This document shows, piece by piece, positions 1-11,400 of a stretch of DNA of 64,000 nucleotides. Origin of the DNA: Erpobdella octoculata. Taxonomy: Eukaryota; Annelida; Clitellata; Hirudinida; Erpobdellidae. Below the pieces are notes generated by a model, which saw only the letters and a program-made list of their open reading frames with translations, was not told the origin of the DNA and did no database searches. The position numbers were made by a program, and so were the translations under genes. Where the stretch lies: positions 3,658,452 to 3,722,451 of the forward strand of contig OZ022247.1 of the NCBI GenBank assembly GCA_963978895.1, given 5' to 3'. Position 1 is the stretch's first letter. Every line of letters begins with the position of its first letter.

Positions 1-130
1 TCAGGAGCAAAATTTTCAAAAATCCTTTCTTAGCGGATGTTTACGCTATAAAAGTAATATAAGTTCCAAATTTCACGTTCCTAGGATGAGGCGTTTGAGC
101 TCGGCGTTGATTATCAGTCAGGACATGTTC

Positions 131-513
<383 letters not shown>

Positions 514-599
514 TAGAATCGGATCTAGGGGGGGGGGCAACTGAGAGCGAAAGAATGAGCGGGAAAGCGACAGGGAACGGATAACGACCGGGAGCGGGA
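514..599 (+). mobile_element. Helitron-like internal fragment (left part)
   Basis: Directly after the G run, 539-599 reads AACTGAGAGCGAAAGAATG and on into GC-rich GGGAAAGCGAC-type sequence. The same sequence recurs at 4500-4560, after the LINE and TIR insert, and there continues to a CTAG end. I read this as the left part, or a duplicate, of a Helitron-like element interrupted by the LINE. Family assignment is inference. Confidence 0.5.
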
Positions 600-810
600 G
601 TGTGTATGTATCTATGTATGTATGTATGTATGTATGTATGTATGTATGTATGTATGTATGTATGTATGTATGTATGTATGTATGTATGTATGTATGTATG
701 TATGTATGTGTGTATGTGTGTGTGTATGTATGTATGTATGTATGTGTGTATGTATGTATGTATGTATGTATGTATGTATGTATGTATGTATGTATGTATG
801 TATGTATGTA

Positions 811-841
<31 letters not shown>

Positions 842-985
842 ATGTATGTATGTATGTATGTATGTATGTATGTATGTATGTATGTATGTATGTATGTATG
901 TATGTATGTATGTATGTATGTATGTATGTATGTATGTATGTATGTATGTATGTATGTATGTATGTATGTATGTATGTATGTATGT
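600..985. repeat. Second ATGT microsatellite
   Basis: A second ATGT tract with a few GTGT interruptions. It ends in the same flank as the first tract (AGAATCGGATCTA plus a G run, here at 986-1008). The shared right flank shows that the tract with its flank has been duplicated, or that one tract was split by an insertion. Confidence 0.93.
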
Positions 986-1010
986 AGAATCGGATCTAGG
1001 GGGGGGGAAC

Positions 1011-3942
1011 CATATTATTATTTATTATTATTATTTATTATTTATTTATTTAACGTGCTCTCTAAAAAGAAAAATTTCTCAGAGCACGAGGCGGCAATGC
1101 CAAAATAAACGAACGAACAGAATCACACATCAGAAACAAAAAGGGGTCAATATCCGTTCGTCATACAAAGAAAAAAATGAGTTTTAAGTCGTTTCCTAAA
1201 AACATAAACGCTATCGACACACGCCGGATCGGTAAGTTCAATCGATAGATTGTTCCAGGTAGTTGGACAAGAAACTGCAAAAGCCCTCGGTCCAAACGTC
1301 CTGGTTCCGCAGGAAGGAACAAGAAGCTGACCGGAAGAAGCCGAGCGAAGGTGAGATCGGCCAGGAAACTGAGTCACCGGAATGCACAGACCGGAGAGGT
1401 ATGACAGCGCAGAACCATGGAGGCATCGGTACGCAGTGAGAGATAGCTTGAAGTCGATACGCGCCTGCATGTTTAGCCAGTGTAGTCGGTCGTGAATCGC
1501 TTTAGTGACATGACCGTATCGAGGCAATCGGAGAATCAGCCTAGCCGTGGCACGCATGACACCATCAAGCCGCCTCATTAACAGATCCGGTATTCCACTG
1601 AGTAGACAATTACAATAATCAAGTCTAGACAAGATCAAAGCGCGGGCAAGTGCATGCGAAGAATCGACCGTGAGGGATTTGCGAACTGACCTCATCTGTC
1701 GTAGATGGTAGTAACTGGTGTTGACCAATTTTGCAACGTGTTCGCTGAAAGTCAGTTGAGAATCTATGATGACCCCAAGATTGCGAACCCTATCGACGAG
1801 ACGAATGATGTTTCCAGCTATATTGATCTCGTCAAAGGTGCAGTGCAACCGACGTCTAGAGGATCCCAGTAGAATGACCTCTGTCTTGGAGGCATTTAAC
1901 TTTAGTCGATTGCATTTCATCCATTCCATTATCTCCGAAACGCAGCCGTCCAATCTGTCCGCGAGCACACCGATACTCTCAGTGCCGCAATGATCGTAGA
2001 TTTGTAGATCATCAGCATAACCATGAATATTGAAACCACGTTGAGCAACCAGGGCAAAAACATCTGAAGTGTATGCAATGAAGAATAGCGGTCCTAGAAT
2101 TGAACCTTGTGGAACACCACACACAATCGAGGACCAACCAGAAAGGATACCTCCATACCGAACACACTGCCTCCGACCGCAAAGATACGAACCGATCCAC
2201 CGAAGAGCAACAGAATCAATGCCAAATGTACGCTCCAATCTGGTCACGAGGATTCCATGATCAACGCAATCGAATGCAGCGCTGAGATCGAGCATAGCGA
2301 GCAGTGTTACCATCCCTCGATCGGTTGCCAAGAGAACATCCGAAGTAACCTTGAGCAATGCAGTTTCCGTCGAACGGCACCTCCGATAGGCAGACTTATG
2401 CTCCGGCAGAAGGTTGTGTCCATCCAGGTGATGTTGAATTTGTTTGTTAACCGCCCGTTCCAAAACCTTAGAGATGAACTGAAGATTCGAAACTGGGCGA
2501 TAACTGGCAGGCAGAGAAACATCCAGCGTAGATTTTTTCAAGATTGGCGTGACCTCGGCCACTCTGAATGGGACCGGAAAGTGACCAGTGTCCAACGATT
2601 TATTAAACAGATCTGTAACAAATGGGGACAAGGTTTCTGAAAATTCTTTGATGAGCCATGTTGGCGCCGGGTCTAGACCACATGACTTGTTTGGAGAGTT
2701 CTTAATTAGGTCCTTGACGTCATCCTTAGTAAGAGTCGCAAAGTTGCTGAAACGTTCTCCAGAGAAGGTGTTGAACTCAGGCGTATCCGAATCAAGGGTA
2801 GACGCTCGGACGTCCGTGACCTTTTTCTCAAAAAAACTCATGAATTGCTCTGCAGTCAGACCATCCTGAAGAATGAAAGATCGTTTCTTTCCCATCACGG
2901 CGGACAAATCTCTCCACAGCCTGCTTGCGTTTCCTGCACTCTCCGCAATCGTATTTTGCCAGTACGCATCCTGTGCTCTCCTATAAAAATCCTGGCAAAA
3001 ACGTAACTGCGCAACCCATTTATCACGGTCAGAGATCAGTCGGGTTCTTCTGTAAATTCTTTCAAGAGAACGAGCTTTTCGTTTCTGCTCGCCGCAAGCA
3101 GTATTGAACCATGGAGTGATCGGACGATAATTTCTCAAGGCTGACCGACGTGGAGCATGCTTCTCAACAAGATCGGTCAGTATTCTGTTGTACATCGTAG
3201 CCATTTCATCCGGTCCAAGGCCGCTCCAGCTGCTGTCCTCAGTGCAGAGTTTGCTTGATTTGAGATCCTGTAAAAAAAGATCACGATCAAAGGTCTTCCA
3301 TGCCCTGCCTGTTACCATTAGTGATACAGGATTTGGTTTCATGAGTGGCAGTCTTGAAATGATGAGAGAATGATCGGACACAGATGGAACATACACTTCA
3401 CAAGCAACAGAAGATGACTGAGCTGGGTCCTTCGTGATGACAACGTCCAAGGTATGTCCGGCTTTGTGGGTTGGTGAAGAAATATTCTGGACAAGGCCAA
3501 AGCAATCCACGATCGTGTTGAATTTCATTGTCCATACATCATCCGGTTTGTCCAAGTGAATGTTGATATCTCCAACGACAAGAATATGGCAGCTGTGAAC
3601 AGTTAATTCTTCAAGCATCTGGCTGAAATCCTCCAAGAACTGGTCAGAAACTCGTTCACTTCCAGGCCGGTAAATGACCACAGCAATTGTTCTAACACTC
3701 CTTAAGATAAGCATTACAGAAACGAATTCAAAAGTCTCAACTTTGCTGGTAAGATTCATTCGGCGGGCTTTGCACGATTCTTTGCAAATCCACGCAATTC
3801 CGCCCCCCAGTAGACGACCAGATTGCATCTTTTGTGTAGTAGACCTCGCCAAACGTTTTCGTTCTCGTGCCTGATCCACGCACGTGTATCCATCCGGTGT
3901 GATTCTTGCGAGAGTGATGTCTTCTGATGATTCGTGAAAAGT
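1011..3942 (-). mobile_element. CR1/L2-like non-LTR retrotransposon, 5'-truncated
   Basis: A LINE copy on the minus strand. Its 3' end is a short AAT/AAAT microsatellite tail (forward 1012-1052), as is usual for CR1/L2 and related LINEs. The 5' end is cut inside the endonuclease domain: the open frame runs to 3942 and meets a stop codon exactly where the adjoining TIR sequence begins (3943-3945). The element lies between two blocks of the same GC-rich sequence (514-599 and 4494-4560), so it appears to have landed in an older repeat. No clear target-site duplication was found. Confidence 0.85.
1147..3942 (-). CDS. LINE ORF2: endonuclease-reverse transcriptase (5'-partial)
   Basis: An uninterrupted frame of 931 codons plus stop. 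The N-terminal part is the C-terminal two-thirds of an apurinic-like endonuclease (EEP) domain, with the VVGDINIH and SDHSLI motifs; the first strands and the ETWL region are missing by truncation. The middle is a reverse transcriptase: YRPVSNLQF, LDLSAAFDCVDH, GVPQGSILGPLFF and the catalytic YADD (forward 2008-2019). The C-terminus (AFAVSCPTTWNNLS, then VFRKRLKTHFF) matches the usual tail of CR1/L2/Jockey-group ORF2 proteins. A frame this long without stops or frameshifts suggests a fairly recent insertion. The element would have been a target-primed retrotransposon. It lacks the 5' UTR, any ORF1 and the endonuclease start, so this copy is probably not autonomous. Exact clade (CR1, L2, Daphne) is inference. 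Confidence 0.9.
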   Translation of the reverse strand, partial: TFHESSEDITLARITPDGYTCVDQARERKRLARSTTQKMQSGRLLGGGIAWICKESCKARRMNLTSKVETFEFVSVMLILRSVRTIAVVIYRPGSERVSDQFLEDFSQMLEELTVHSCHILVVGDINIHLDKPDDVWTMKFNTIVDCFGLVQNISSPTHKAGHTLDVVITKDPAQSSSVACEVYVPSVSDHSLIISRLPLMKPNPVSLMVTGRAWKTFDRDLFLQDLKSSKLCTEDSSWSGLGPDEMATMYNRILTDLVEKHAPRRSALRNYRPITPWFNTACGEQKRKARSLERIYRRTRLISDRDKWVAQLRFCQDFYRRAQDAYWQNTIAESAGNASRLWRDLSAVMGKKRSFILQDGLTAEQFMSFFEKKVTDVRASTLDSDTPEFNTFSGERFSNFATLTKDDVKDLIKNSPNKSCGLDPAPTWLIKEFSETLSPFVTDLFNKSLDTGHFPVPFRVAEVTPILKKSTLDVSLPASYRPVSNLQFISKVLERAVNKQIQHHLDGHNLLPEHKSAYRRCRSTETALLKVTSDVLLATDRGMVTLLAMLDLSAAFDCVDHGILVTRLERTFGIDSVALRWIGSYLCGRRQCVRYGGILSGWSSIVCGVPQGSILGPLFFIAYTSDVFALVAQRGFNIHGYADDLQIYDHCGTESIGVLADRLDGCVSEIMEWMKCNRLKLNASKTEVILLGSSRRRLHCTFDEINIAGNIIRLVDRVRNLGVIIDSQLTFSEHVAKLVNTSYYHLRQMRSVRKSLTVDSSHALARALILSRLDYCNCLLSGIPDLLMRRLDGVMRATARLILRLPRYGHVTKAIHDRLHWLNMQARIDFKLSLTAYRCLHGSALSYLSGLCIPVTQFPGRSHLRSASSGQLLVPSCGTRTFGPRAFAVSCPTTWNNLSIELTDPACVDSVYVFRKRLKTHFFLCMTNGY

Positions 3943-4493
3943 CTATATAGAATAGATATATCGGCCCGCCTGTTGTTTAGGAAGGCTTTTAGCGAGGCAG
4001 CCTAGTAGACCGGAGATCCAAAAACGAAGAACTGAGAGTTACAACCGTATAGTAACTTAATCAAGTATTATTTTAAGAGAAAAAAAAGAATTTTTTATGT
4101 ACAAAATAAATTTTTAACTTTATAAAAATTAACAAATTTTTTTTTATAAAAATTTCAGTTGACATTGAATTTTATTTGCGTAGTCTCGAGTTCGATGGTC
4201 TATTTATGTCTATTTAACGTCGCCTGTGTTATCGGTAAATTAGAATTGTATATTTTTTATGTCGGATATCGCGTTAAATTAAAATAAAGCTCATATCAAC
4301 TACTTTTAGCTATAAGAAATCGACGTTTCTGTTTCTTACAAACGGGAGTTTAGTCTCCGCTGTCGTACCAAAAATAGATTAATACAAATAATGAATATTC
4401 ATGAATCCAAAAGACTCTAAATCGTTTTTTCGGAGTCCATCTTGGCATCTCACTCAAAACCTGCTCATCTCCGATATATCTATTCTATATATA
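3943..4493. mobile_element. TIR-bounded non-coding insert (possible MITE)
   Basis: Perfect 21-bp inverted repeats lie at 3944-3964 and 4471-4491; the inner part of each contains GATATATCGG or its complement. The interior (about 500 bp) has no convincing ORF. The outer ends are TATATA on both sides, so the target duplication cannot be separated from the repeat. A near-identical right end occurs at 6092-6112, so the sequence belongs to a dispersed family. It sits exactly between the LINE 5' end and the Helitron-like remainder. Confidence 0.55.
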
Positions 4494-4638
4494 TGGGGGG
4501 AACTGAGAGCGAAAAAATGAGCGGGAAAGCGACAGGGAACGGATAACAACCTGGAGCAGGAGCGCAAGCGGGAAGGAAACGGGAGCGAAAAAGAAACGCA
4601 TTAGGTGAACCTCTAAAAACGCCGGGTGCCCCCGCTAG
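4494..4638 (+). mobile_element. Helitron-like 3' portion ending in CTAG
   Basis: After a G run the sequence resumes the AACTGAGAGCGAAA block seen at 539 and continues through GGGAGCGAAAAAG-type repeats to CCTCTAAAAAC, GCCGGGTGCCCCCG and CTAG followed by T. Helitrons end in a GC-rich hairpin about 10 nt before CTRR and insert between A and T. The left arm of the hairpin is degraded here, but the terminal block matches the better copies at 7630-7653 and 12247-12273. Confidence 0.65.
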
Positions 4639-6743
4639 TGTAAACTATAAATAAAACTATTTGTGACTATATTCAATCGCTATTTTTTACCAAAATCTAA
4701 ATAAAACTAATTACCGGAAAATAACAGTTTTTATTCACGTCTAGTTTTTAATCAAATAAAGGATGTGTGAGAGAATGTTTGAAACCTACAACTTGTCTCG
4801 CCTTCCCCTATACTCATTCATTCGACTTTCAAATTAAATGATTCCGAACAAAACTATCATCAAAAGCCAAATCGTAAAAGAGATCATGTACGAAATTAAA
4901 AGTTTTCTTAAACGAACAGTGTCATAAAAATAAATGCATTCTAAAACGAGCAATGTCTAGAAAATAGTAAAGTACACAACGTCTTGTACGAAGTTGTTCG
5001 GTCACCAATTAAATGTCAAAGTTAAAATATCTATGCTCCTGAATTGTGTTATAGGTTCAGCTCCTGAATTGTGTTATAGGTTCAGCTCCTGAATTGTGTT
5101 ATAGGTTCAGCATCAGTTGTTTTATTTAAGATTTTCTAAAAATTAAATTACAAACTAAATAAGTATATTTCAGATAACCTGTTTTATCCTATTTCTTTGG
5201 GGAGTGTATGACAATATTGGATTCTTTGTTGGGGTTGTTATTAAATTATCACTTTCAATAGATGGAAGTTCTCCTACCTTAAATGAAATAAATTATAACC
5301 TTGCCCTGAACTATATGAAAATATTATATAAATAAATTGTATTTAACATTTTCTCACTTGCATGCTTTCAACTGGCATAGCATCGTAAATTAATCGACTT
5401 TTTGGCTCAATGTTATTGTAACAATCTGGAGAGAAGTGATTGGTACATATTCTGCTTGCACAGGTAGGTCACCAGCCATATGATTCTCAATCCATTTGTT
5501 TTTCTGTTCTGTTTGTTTCGGAAAACTAAAATGATGTAGAATGAAAACAATTTATCACTTATTATTTTACATATTTATCACTTCTAAAATCGTTCCCTTT
5601 AAGAAACAGATCTAATGAAATCTAAAAATCTAAAAAAGCGGCTAGCAGACGACAAGTCAGAAACGGGGTTCGCAAGTCGTAAGACCTACAAATGCCACAA
5701 ATAATCTCACTTACCGATAACTCCGCCTTGCATTTGCAAGCCAGTCCCAAGCCTGGAGAAAGGAGGAGGGAAAAGTTAAAAAGAACAAATTATGATCCAC
5801 GACAGGAAGTACTTAGGTGCTTCCTACATACAGCCATTTCAGTCTTAAAACACCTGGTGTAAAGGACTATAAACTATTATAAAAAAAAAAAAAAAAAAAA
5901 AATCACTTACCGATGAAATGAACACTCGGAATTAGTTTTCCAAAAGTTTGGACAATTTTTAATGCAACAACGGAACGACATTACTTTTGAAGATCAATTT
6001 AGTAAAACACCAATAGCAACGAAAAGTGAATTAAAATCACGTGACGCACCAGATAAGCCCCACAGTGGAGACGAGCGATAATTCGTTACTGCCGATATAT
6101 GTATTCTATATATATATATGGTGCAGACCAACGAGTTTCACTCAGCCGCCTTAGAATAGTGCATGATCTTTCAGTAGCTTTCAAATTGTGACACACTTGA
6201 ACTCACAAACTTAGCAATCATCATACACAATGTAGTTTTTGGAATATTACGCTTGCATAATAATTTTTTAATTGCTCGGAGGCTACTGAGCAGAGCCCTG
6301 ACGTTTGAGTTTAAGTGGGTCCCCATAAGATTAAAGGGGCCCTTTGACTTTTAAGTAGAACTGTCTCTGTAAGTTGCGCCGGACCCTAATGACCTCGGCA
6401 GCAAAGTTTTAGCATTATGCATAGGCGACTGGGGAGGATGTCCCCAATTTGAGTGAGTTACTATTTTTTGGGCAAGCAGAAGAAAAATGAAAATAGGGTA
6501 TGACAATTTTTGGAAAAGTACCTTGGATTACCTTCGGTCAACAGCTTTTTTGAGAAAAATAAAAAGAGGGTTTCGGAAATTTTCGAAAAAAGTAATACTG
6601 GTATACTGGTTCAGGTTGCATAACCAGTGCGAGTACTAACCTTTCATTTGCATCTTCTTCAATCAATCAATCAATACATTAATTCTTCGTCTATAAGTGC
6701 GTCTGCTGCACTTAAACTTAACTTATATTAATTTATTTGATAA
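4639..6743. other. Gene-free repeat-rich interval
   Basis: No exon or ORF worth calling. It contains a 25-bp tandem repeat (three copies, 5035-5109), a poly-A run at 5881-5902, and a TIR-like end at 6092-6112 matching that at 4471-4491. The region 5640-5770 (TTGCAAGCCAGTCCCAAGC, then a GGAGGAGGG run) looks like repeat-derived 3' sequence, but I cannot name its family. Confidence 0.6.
5035..5109. repeat. 25-bp tandem repeat, three copies
   Basis: The unit GCTCCTGAATTGTG plus TTATAGGTTCA occurs three times without change, which implies a recent expansion. No gene overlaps it. Confidence 0.9.
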
Positions 6744-6959
6744 CTAGCGGGGTTACCCGGCGTTGCCCGGTGTTTTTAGAGGTTTTTCTAATGTTTGTCT
6801 CTCTCGCTCCCGTTTCCTTCTCCACTTTCCCGTTTTCGTCGCGTTCACGGTCGCTTTTCCGCTCTCGGTCGTTTTCCAGCTCCCGGTCGCTTTCCCGCTC
6901 AGAAGTTTTGTTATCGATTTTCTCTCTTGCTCGCGTTTCCTTCCAAGCTTGCTCTCCCG

Positions 6960-7165
6960 ATTCCAGTCGCTTTCCGCGTTCCCGGTCGCTTTCCGCGTTC
7001 CCGGTCGCTTTCCCGTTCCCGGTCGCTTTCCCGTTCCCGGTCACTTTCCCGTTCCCGGTCGCTTTCCCGTTCCCGGTCGCTTTCCCGTTCCCGGTCGCTT
7101 TCCCGTTCCCGGTCGCTTTCCTGTTCCCGGTCGCTTTCCCGTTCCCGGTCGCTTTCCCGTTCCAG
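6960..7165. repeat. 18-bp GC-rich minisatellite inside Helitron
   Basis: About ten units of GTCGCTTTCCCGTTCCCG. All frames stay open because the unit is a multiple of three and has no stops, producing artefactual Arg-Ser or Asn-Gly-Lys proteins on both strands. Its GC content contrasts sharply with the AT-rich surroundings. Confidence 0.9.
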
Positions 7166-7303
7166 CTCACGCTTGCTCTCCCGTTCCCGGTCATGCTTGC
7201 TCTCCCATTCCCGGTCACGGTTGCTCTCTCGTTCACGCTCATTTTCTCTTTTACATTCTTTCATAACTTCTGTTAGCCTATAAAACGTAAAATAGATTTG
7301 CTA

Positions 7304-7304
<1 letters not shown>

Positions 7305-7363
<59 letters not shown>

Positions 7364-7653
7364 TGTTTGTGGGTTAGTTTGTCTATTATAGAAACGGGAA
7401 AGCGACCCGGAACGGACAGCGAGCGGGAACGGAAAAGCAAGCAAGAATGGGAGAGCAAACGTGAGCGGGAACGGGACAGCGACCGGGAGCGGGAAAGCGA
7501 CCGAGAGCGGGAAAGCGACCGGCAGCGGGAAAACGACCGAAAACGGGAAAGCGAACAGGAGTGGGAAAGCAGGTGGGAAAGGAAACGGGAGAGAAAGAGA
7601 CAAACAATAGAAAAACCTCTAAAAACCCGGGCAACGCCGGGTATCTCCGATAG
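7305..7653 (+). mobile_element. Helitron-like element, plus orientation, nested
   Basis: Begins with an expanded AT run (7308-7360) leading into GAATGTTTGTGGG, the family 5' motif. It then carries GGAAAGCGACCGGGAGC-type repeats, and ends with CCTCTAAAAACC, the hairpin ACCCGG-GCAACG-CCGGGT and GATAG then T (a decayed CTAG). It lies inside the opposite-strand copy 6744-7915, so it inserted later. Confidence 0.68.
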
Positions 7654-7915
7654 TACATACATAAACACACACACAGACACACATACATGCACATACACAT
7701 ACATACATACGCACAAACATATATATAGTTCCCGCTCGCTCACCCGCTCCGCTCCGCTCATTTTGTGACGGATTTCAAAAATATTTTCGCTATATTTGAT
7801 TCCCCTTGACTCGCAAGGTTGTGTGAAAATTTCATTACGATCGGATGAATGGTGTAGCAATGCATAAAGGACATTAATATATATATATACAAACATTCAT
7901 TTTTATATATATAGA

Positions 7916-8428
7916 TTTTCGATTGCATACGACACTAATATCCCCCACTTTGTGATATAATCTGCTTGAAAGCGCGGGTTGAAATTATATAACATCATTA
8001 TATAACATCAGTTGCATAACCATAGAAATATAACTACGATGCCATACTTACGATACCAATGTTATAAACATACCTAAAAAAAAGTGTTGGTTCTAAAATG
8101 TTTCTTAAACGGCCAAATATTTTTATTGGGAGATGATAAAAATTACTGACTATCAATCAAATTTACATATATTTTATGGCTTTATGGGTATACCTACGCA
8201 GCTGATTCAGAAACGACGCAATGAAATGAGTGCCATAACCATAGATATATATGGCCATAACTTATGCACGCATAGTTTATACTTCTTTCGGCTGTTCAAG
8301 CTGAATAATTTAAATATTTTTTACATAACACATTTTTTAACATTATTTTATTTATAACTGGAAAACTTTAAGTTCTCCAGCCCGGTTTTATCTAAGGTAG
8401 TGAACTTCTGTAACCATAACAACGAAAC
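7916..8428. other. Upstream region of CCDC96
   Basis: AT-rich sequence between the Helitron and the first CCDC96 codon. Short ATATAACATCA repeats occur near 7987-8012. No further exon or clear promoter element was seen; the gene's promoter presumably lies here. Confidence 0.4.
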
Positions 8429-11400
8429 ATGTCTACCAGCCACCAGGTTATTGTTTCTTTACTATTCTTTTATCCGCTTTACTTATTTCAAAAACTTGTT
8501 TTATTTTAGTTGGTGAAAATTTTAGAAGAAGAAAGCGAAGGCTTATTGACAGAAGATGTTGTTACATCTTTGTCGCCAGTACTCCTGATTGCAGGTGGTT
8601 ATATTTTATTTATAATATTAATAAAAAGGTAAAAGACTACGACTAAGACAAGACTAAGTCCTGCGTCCTACGTACTAGTGCTAGTAGTAGTAGTAGTATT
8701 ATGTATTTACTGACTATATCTATAACATGAGATAATTTGGGTGATTGTTAGTAATGTTAGTTAAGTCAATATATTTGTTTTTCAATGTAGATTTTGTGTT
8801 TTAAAGTTGATGAACTTTTGGTTTTTAATTCTTAAATAACTTTCCTTTTTTTAAATTGAATTGAAGAGAAGTGGAACACTAGCTGGTATTTTCAATGAGC
8901 CAATTCGAATCACCAAACCATTTTACTTATTTATTTAGAAAACAGTTCTGTTGATTTTAATGAAGAATATAGCACGACAGTTCCCCGTGCATGTACGAGT
9001 CCTTTGAATGAAAATGACAACCTCGGTCAATATGATAAAACACCGTTACTCCCAGAGGACCATCTGTTGGGTAAGACCAATCACCAATAAATAGACATCT
9101 GGAGAATGTACATTCTTTGAATTACTAAAATTGTTAGCTACCAATGGGCACCTTGTCCGAGAAAAAACAGATTTCAGTAATACTGAGGAAGTTGATGATT
9201 CAGAGAAAAAGTTTGCAGGAAAAACAAACTCACAAAGAGATGAACTTATTGAAAAATTTAATGTTAGAAAGTTTATTCAAGATCTTTGTGATTTTATAAA
9301 TATATCTGAAGTTTTATGCCTAACTATGTCAGTTGTGTTTAAAAAAAAATAAATCGTCTACTTGTTGATTCCTGCTACAGCAAGTTTTGAGTGAAAGGCA
9401 AAAATTACAAGACCAACAGGCAGCAGTTCAGTTCAGGCTTGCAGAATGTTTGAGAAAGAAAAGGGGTGATGAAGATTCAGTTTCTCAAATGAGTAACAAA
9501 AAGGACCATAAAAATCTCAGGGAAGAAGAGAAGAGATTTTATGACAATTTGAGTAAGTGAAATAAATCCTCGACGTGCAGTGTGCAATGTGTAAAATTTA
9601 ATTTATAGTTGATTATCATTATTTTTATTTTTTGTTTTTGAGAATTTAAAAAATTGTTTTATTTTTCGAGTGAATTTAAAAAATTTGTTTTATTTTTCGA
9701 GTGAATTTTGAAAAATTGAAGACCGAGGCGAAAATGACTGCGGAGAATATCAGAGAAAAATTGAAAGTACAAAATGAAATCTGCCAGCATAACAGACAGC
9801 TTGTAGTGGAGCATACGACTAAACTTGAAGAACTGAAAAAACAGACGCTTTCACGCATTTTTCAAGGTTCTCCATCAACTATTAAAACTGTAAGTTAGAA
9901 TAATTAGAATTTGAACCTATGCGAACTAACATCCGAGTTTTTTTAATGCAATTACTTAGAAGTTATAAAATGTTGAAGTTAATTTTTTTTTAATAGGATG
10001 TGGATAAATTGATCGCGAGCGAAGGAGAAAAAGATGCAGAAATAGAAGCTATTGGTCTCAAAAATATCAGACTCAAAATCAAAATCCAGAAGTTAGAGAC
10101 ACATCTAAGACAAAAAGTTAAATACACTTTTACCATAACATGTTATCTCATACAGTACCACATACCATGTTATCTTGTACAGTACCACGTACCATGTTAT
10201 CTCATACAGTACCACATCTTGCCACATTTTTCACACTATGCAATATTGTATCATAACATCAAATTGCACCATTGTGTGTCATATCATTTCATAGCATACC
10301 ATATTATGCAATACCATGTCACAAAAGAGTGTCACGATTATATACCCTATATCTTATTCAAACATTTTCAAAGGATTAATCAATTTGTTCATTTTTTCAG
10401 GAACAAGTTGCTGAAGGACTAAATGTTCTTGATTTTGAACAACTTAAAATAGAAAATCAAACTTACAATGAAAAAGTTGAAGAAAAAAATGAGGTTTTTT
10501 ATAACTAAGATTTGATTTCTTTAGTATGGAATATATTTCTATTGAATGTTTCTACAGAATCAAATATATAAGAATTGTCTATAAATCAGCTACATTTATA
10601 AAGCCTATTAAAACTACTTAAATAGTTTGCAACAAAAGTTTTCAGCCCATAATGAAAAGCAGTGTTTACTTATTAGCTGTTTTCATGCAACTCCTCAATT
10701 AAGTTTCAAGTCAATAAAGAAATTTATTTTTTTTAAATAATTAGCACTTTTTTCATAAATTTTGTGATGTTATTGGTAAGTTCAGTAATTTTCTTTGTAA
10801 TAAAATTTAATGTGTTTTTTAACTTTTGGTCTAGAGGTTTTTTGACGTTATAATGCAATCTACTATTGTTAAAAGTCATCTCTTTTCAGGTGTTAATGTA
10901 AATGAATGCATTTTTAAATCGAGATCAGAGTGATTTCGTACTTCTTTTTTTTTTATACAATTCAGGAAATTTTAAAGTTGAAAAACAAAATGTCGAAAGC
11001 CGTGCAAGTTCTGACGCACACAAAAGAAAAATTGTCCTTCTCACAAGAATTGCTGCAAAATGAAAAAACGGACTTGGTCAATTTAGAAAAATCATTGGCC
11101 CAGGTGACGTAAATGAGTCATAAAGCTCTACACTTGATTTACTATAACTATTTCAACATTTCTAAATATGATGATGATGATGTTTATTTGAAATATAAAG
11201 TTATAGAAGTTCTATTATGTTGAAAAAATAAATCTTTATTTTTGGGAATGCCTTGCAGATGAGAGACGAGTTATCACACATCAAAGCAGCGAAAGATTCG
11301 TCGAGAAATGACAACAACAAGATGAAATTAACAGGAGGCCTGATAGACAATGAAATTTTATTGAAAGATTTTCAAGAATGTGTCGAATCGTGTGAAAACA

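Larger units (their letters stand above)
6744..7915 (-). mobile_element. Helitron-like element, minus orientation, interrupted
   Basis: Read on the minus strand, the 3' end (forward 6744-6775) has a GC-rich hairpin (CCGGGCAACGCCGGG type) followed by CTAG then T. The 5' end (forward about 7877-7915) is TCTATATATATAAAAATG followed by AATGTTTGT, the common start of non-autonomous Helitrons in invertebrates. The body has the GGAACGGGAAAGCGACC minisatellite and the block TGAAATTTTCACACAACC, also found near 57030. A plus-oriented relative (7305-7653) is inserted within it. No helicase or Rep ORF is present, so the element is non-autonomous. Boundaries follow the family rule (TC to CTAG, between A and T). 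Confidence 0.7.

Noticed and set aside
5881..5902. Poly-A run as the tail of a processed pseudogene
   Set aside because: No upstream sequence resembles a spliced mRNA, and no flanking direct repeat was found.
6733..7896. Arg/Ser-rich and Asn-Gly-Lys-rich ORFs on both strands
   Set aside because: The 18-bp minisatellite has no stops in most frames; the proteins are artefacts of the repeat.
8133..8357. Small ORF upstream of CCDC96
   Set aside because: AT-rich, with no acceptor or donor that fits the CCDC96 phase and no recognisable motif.
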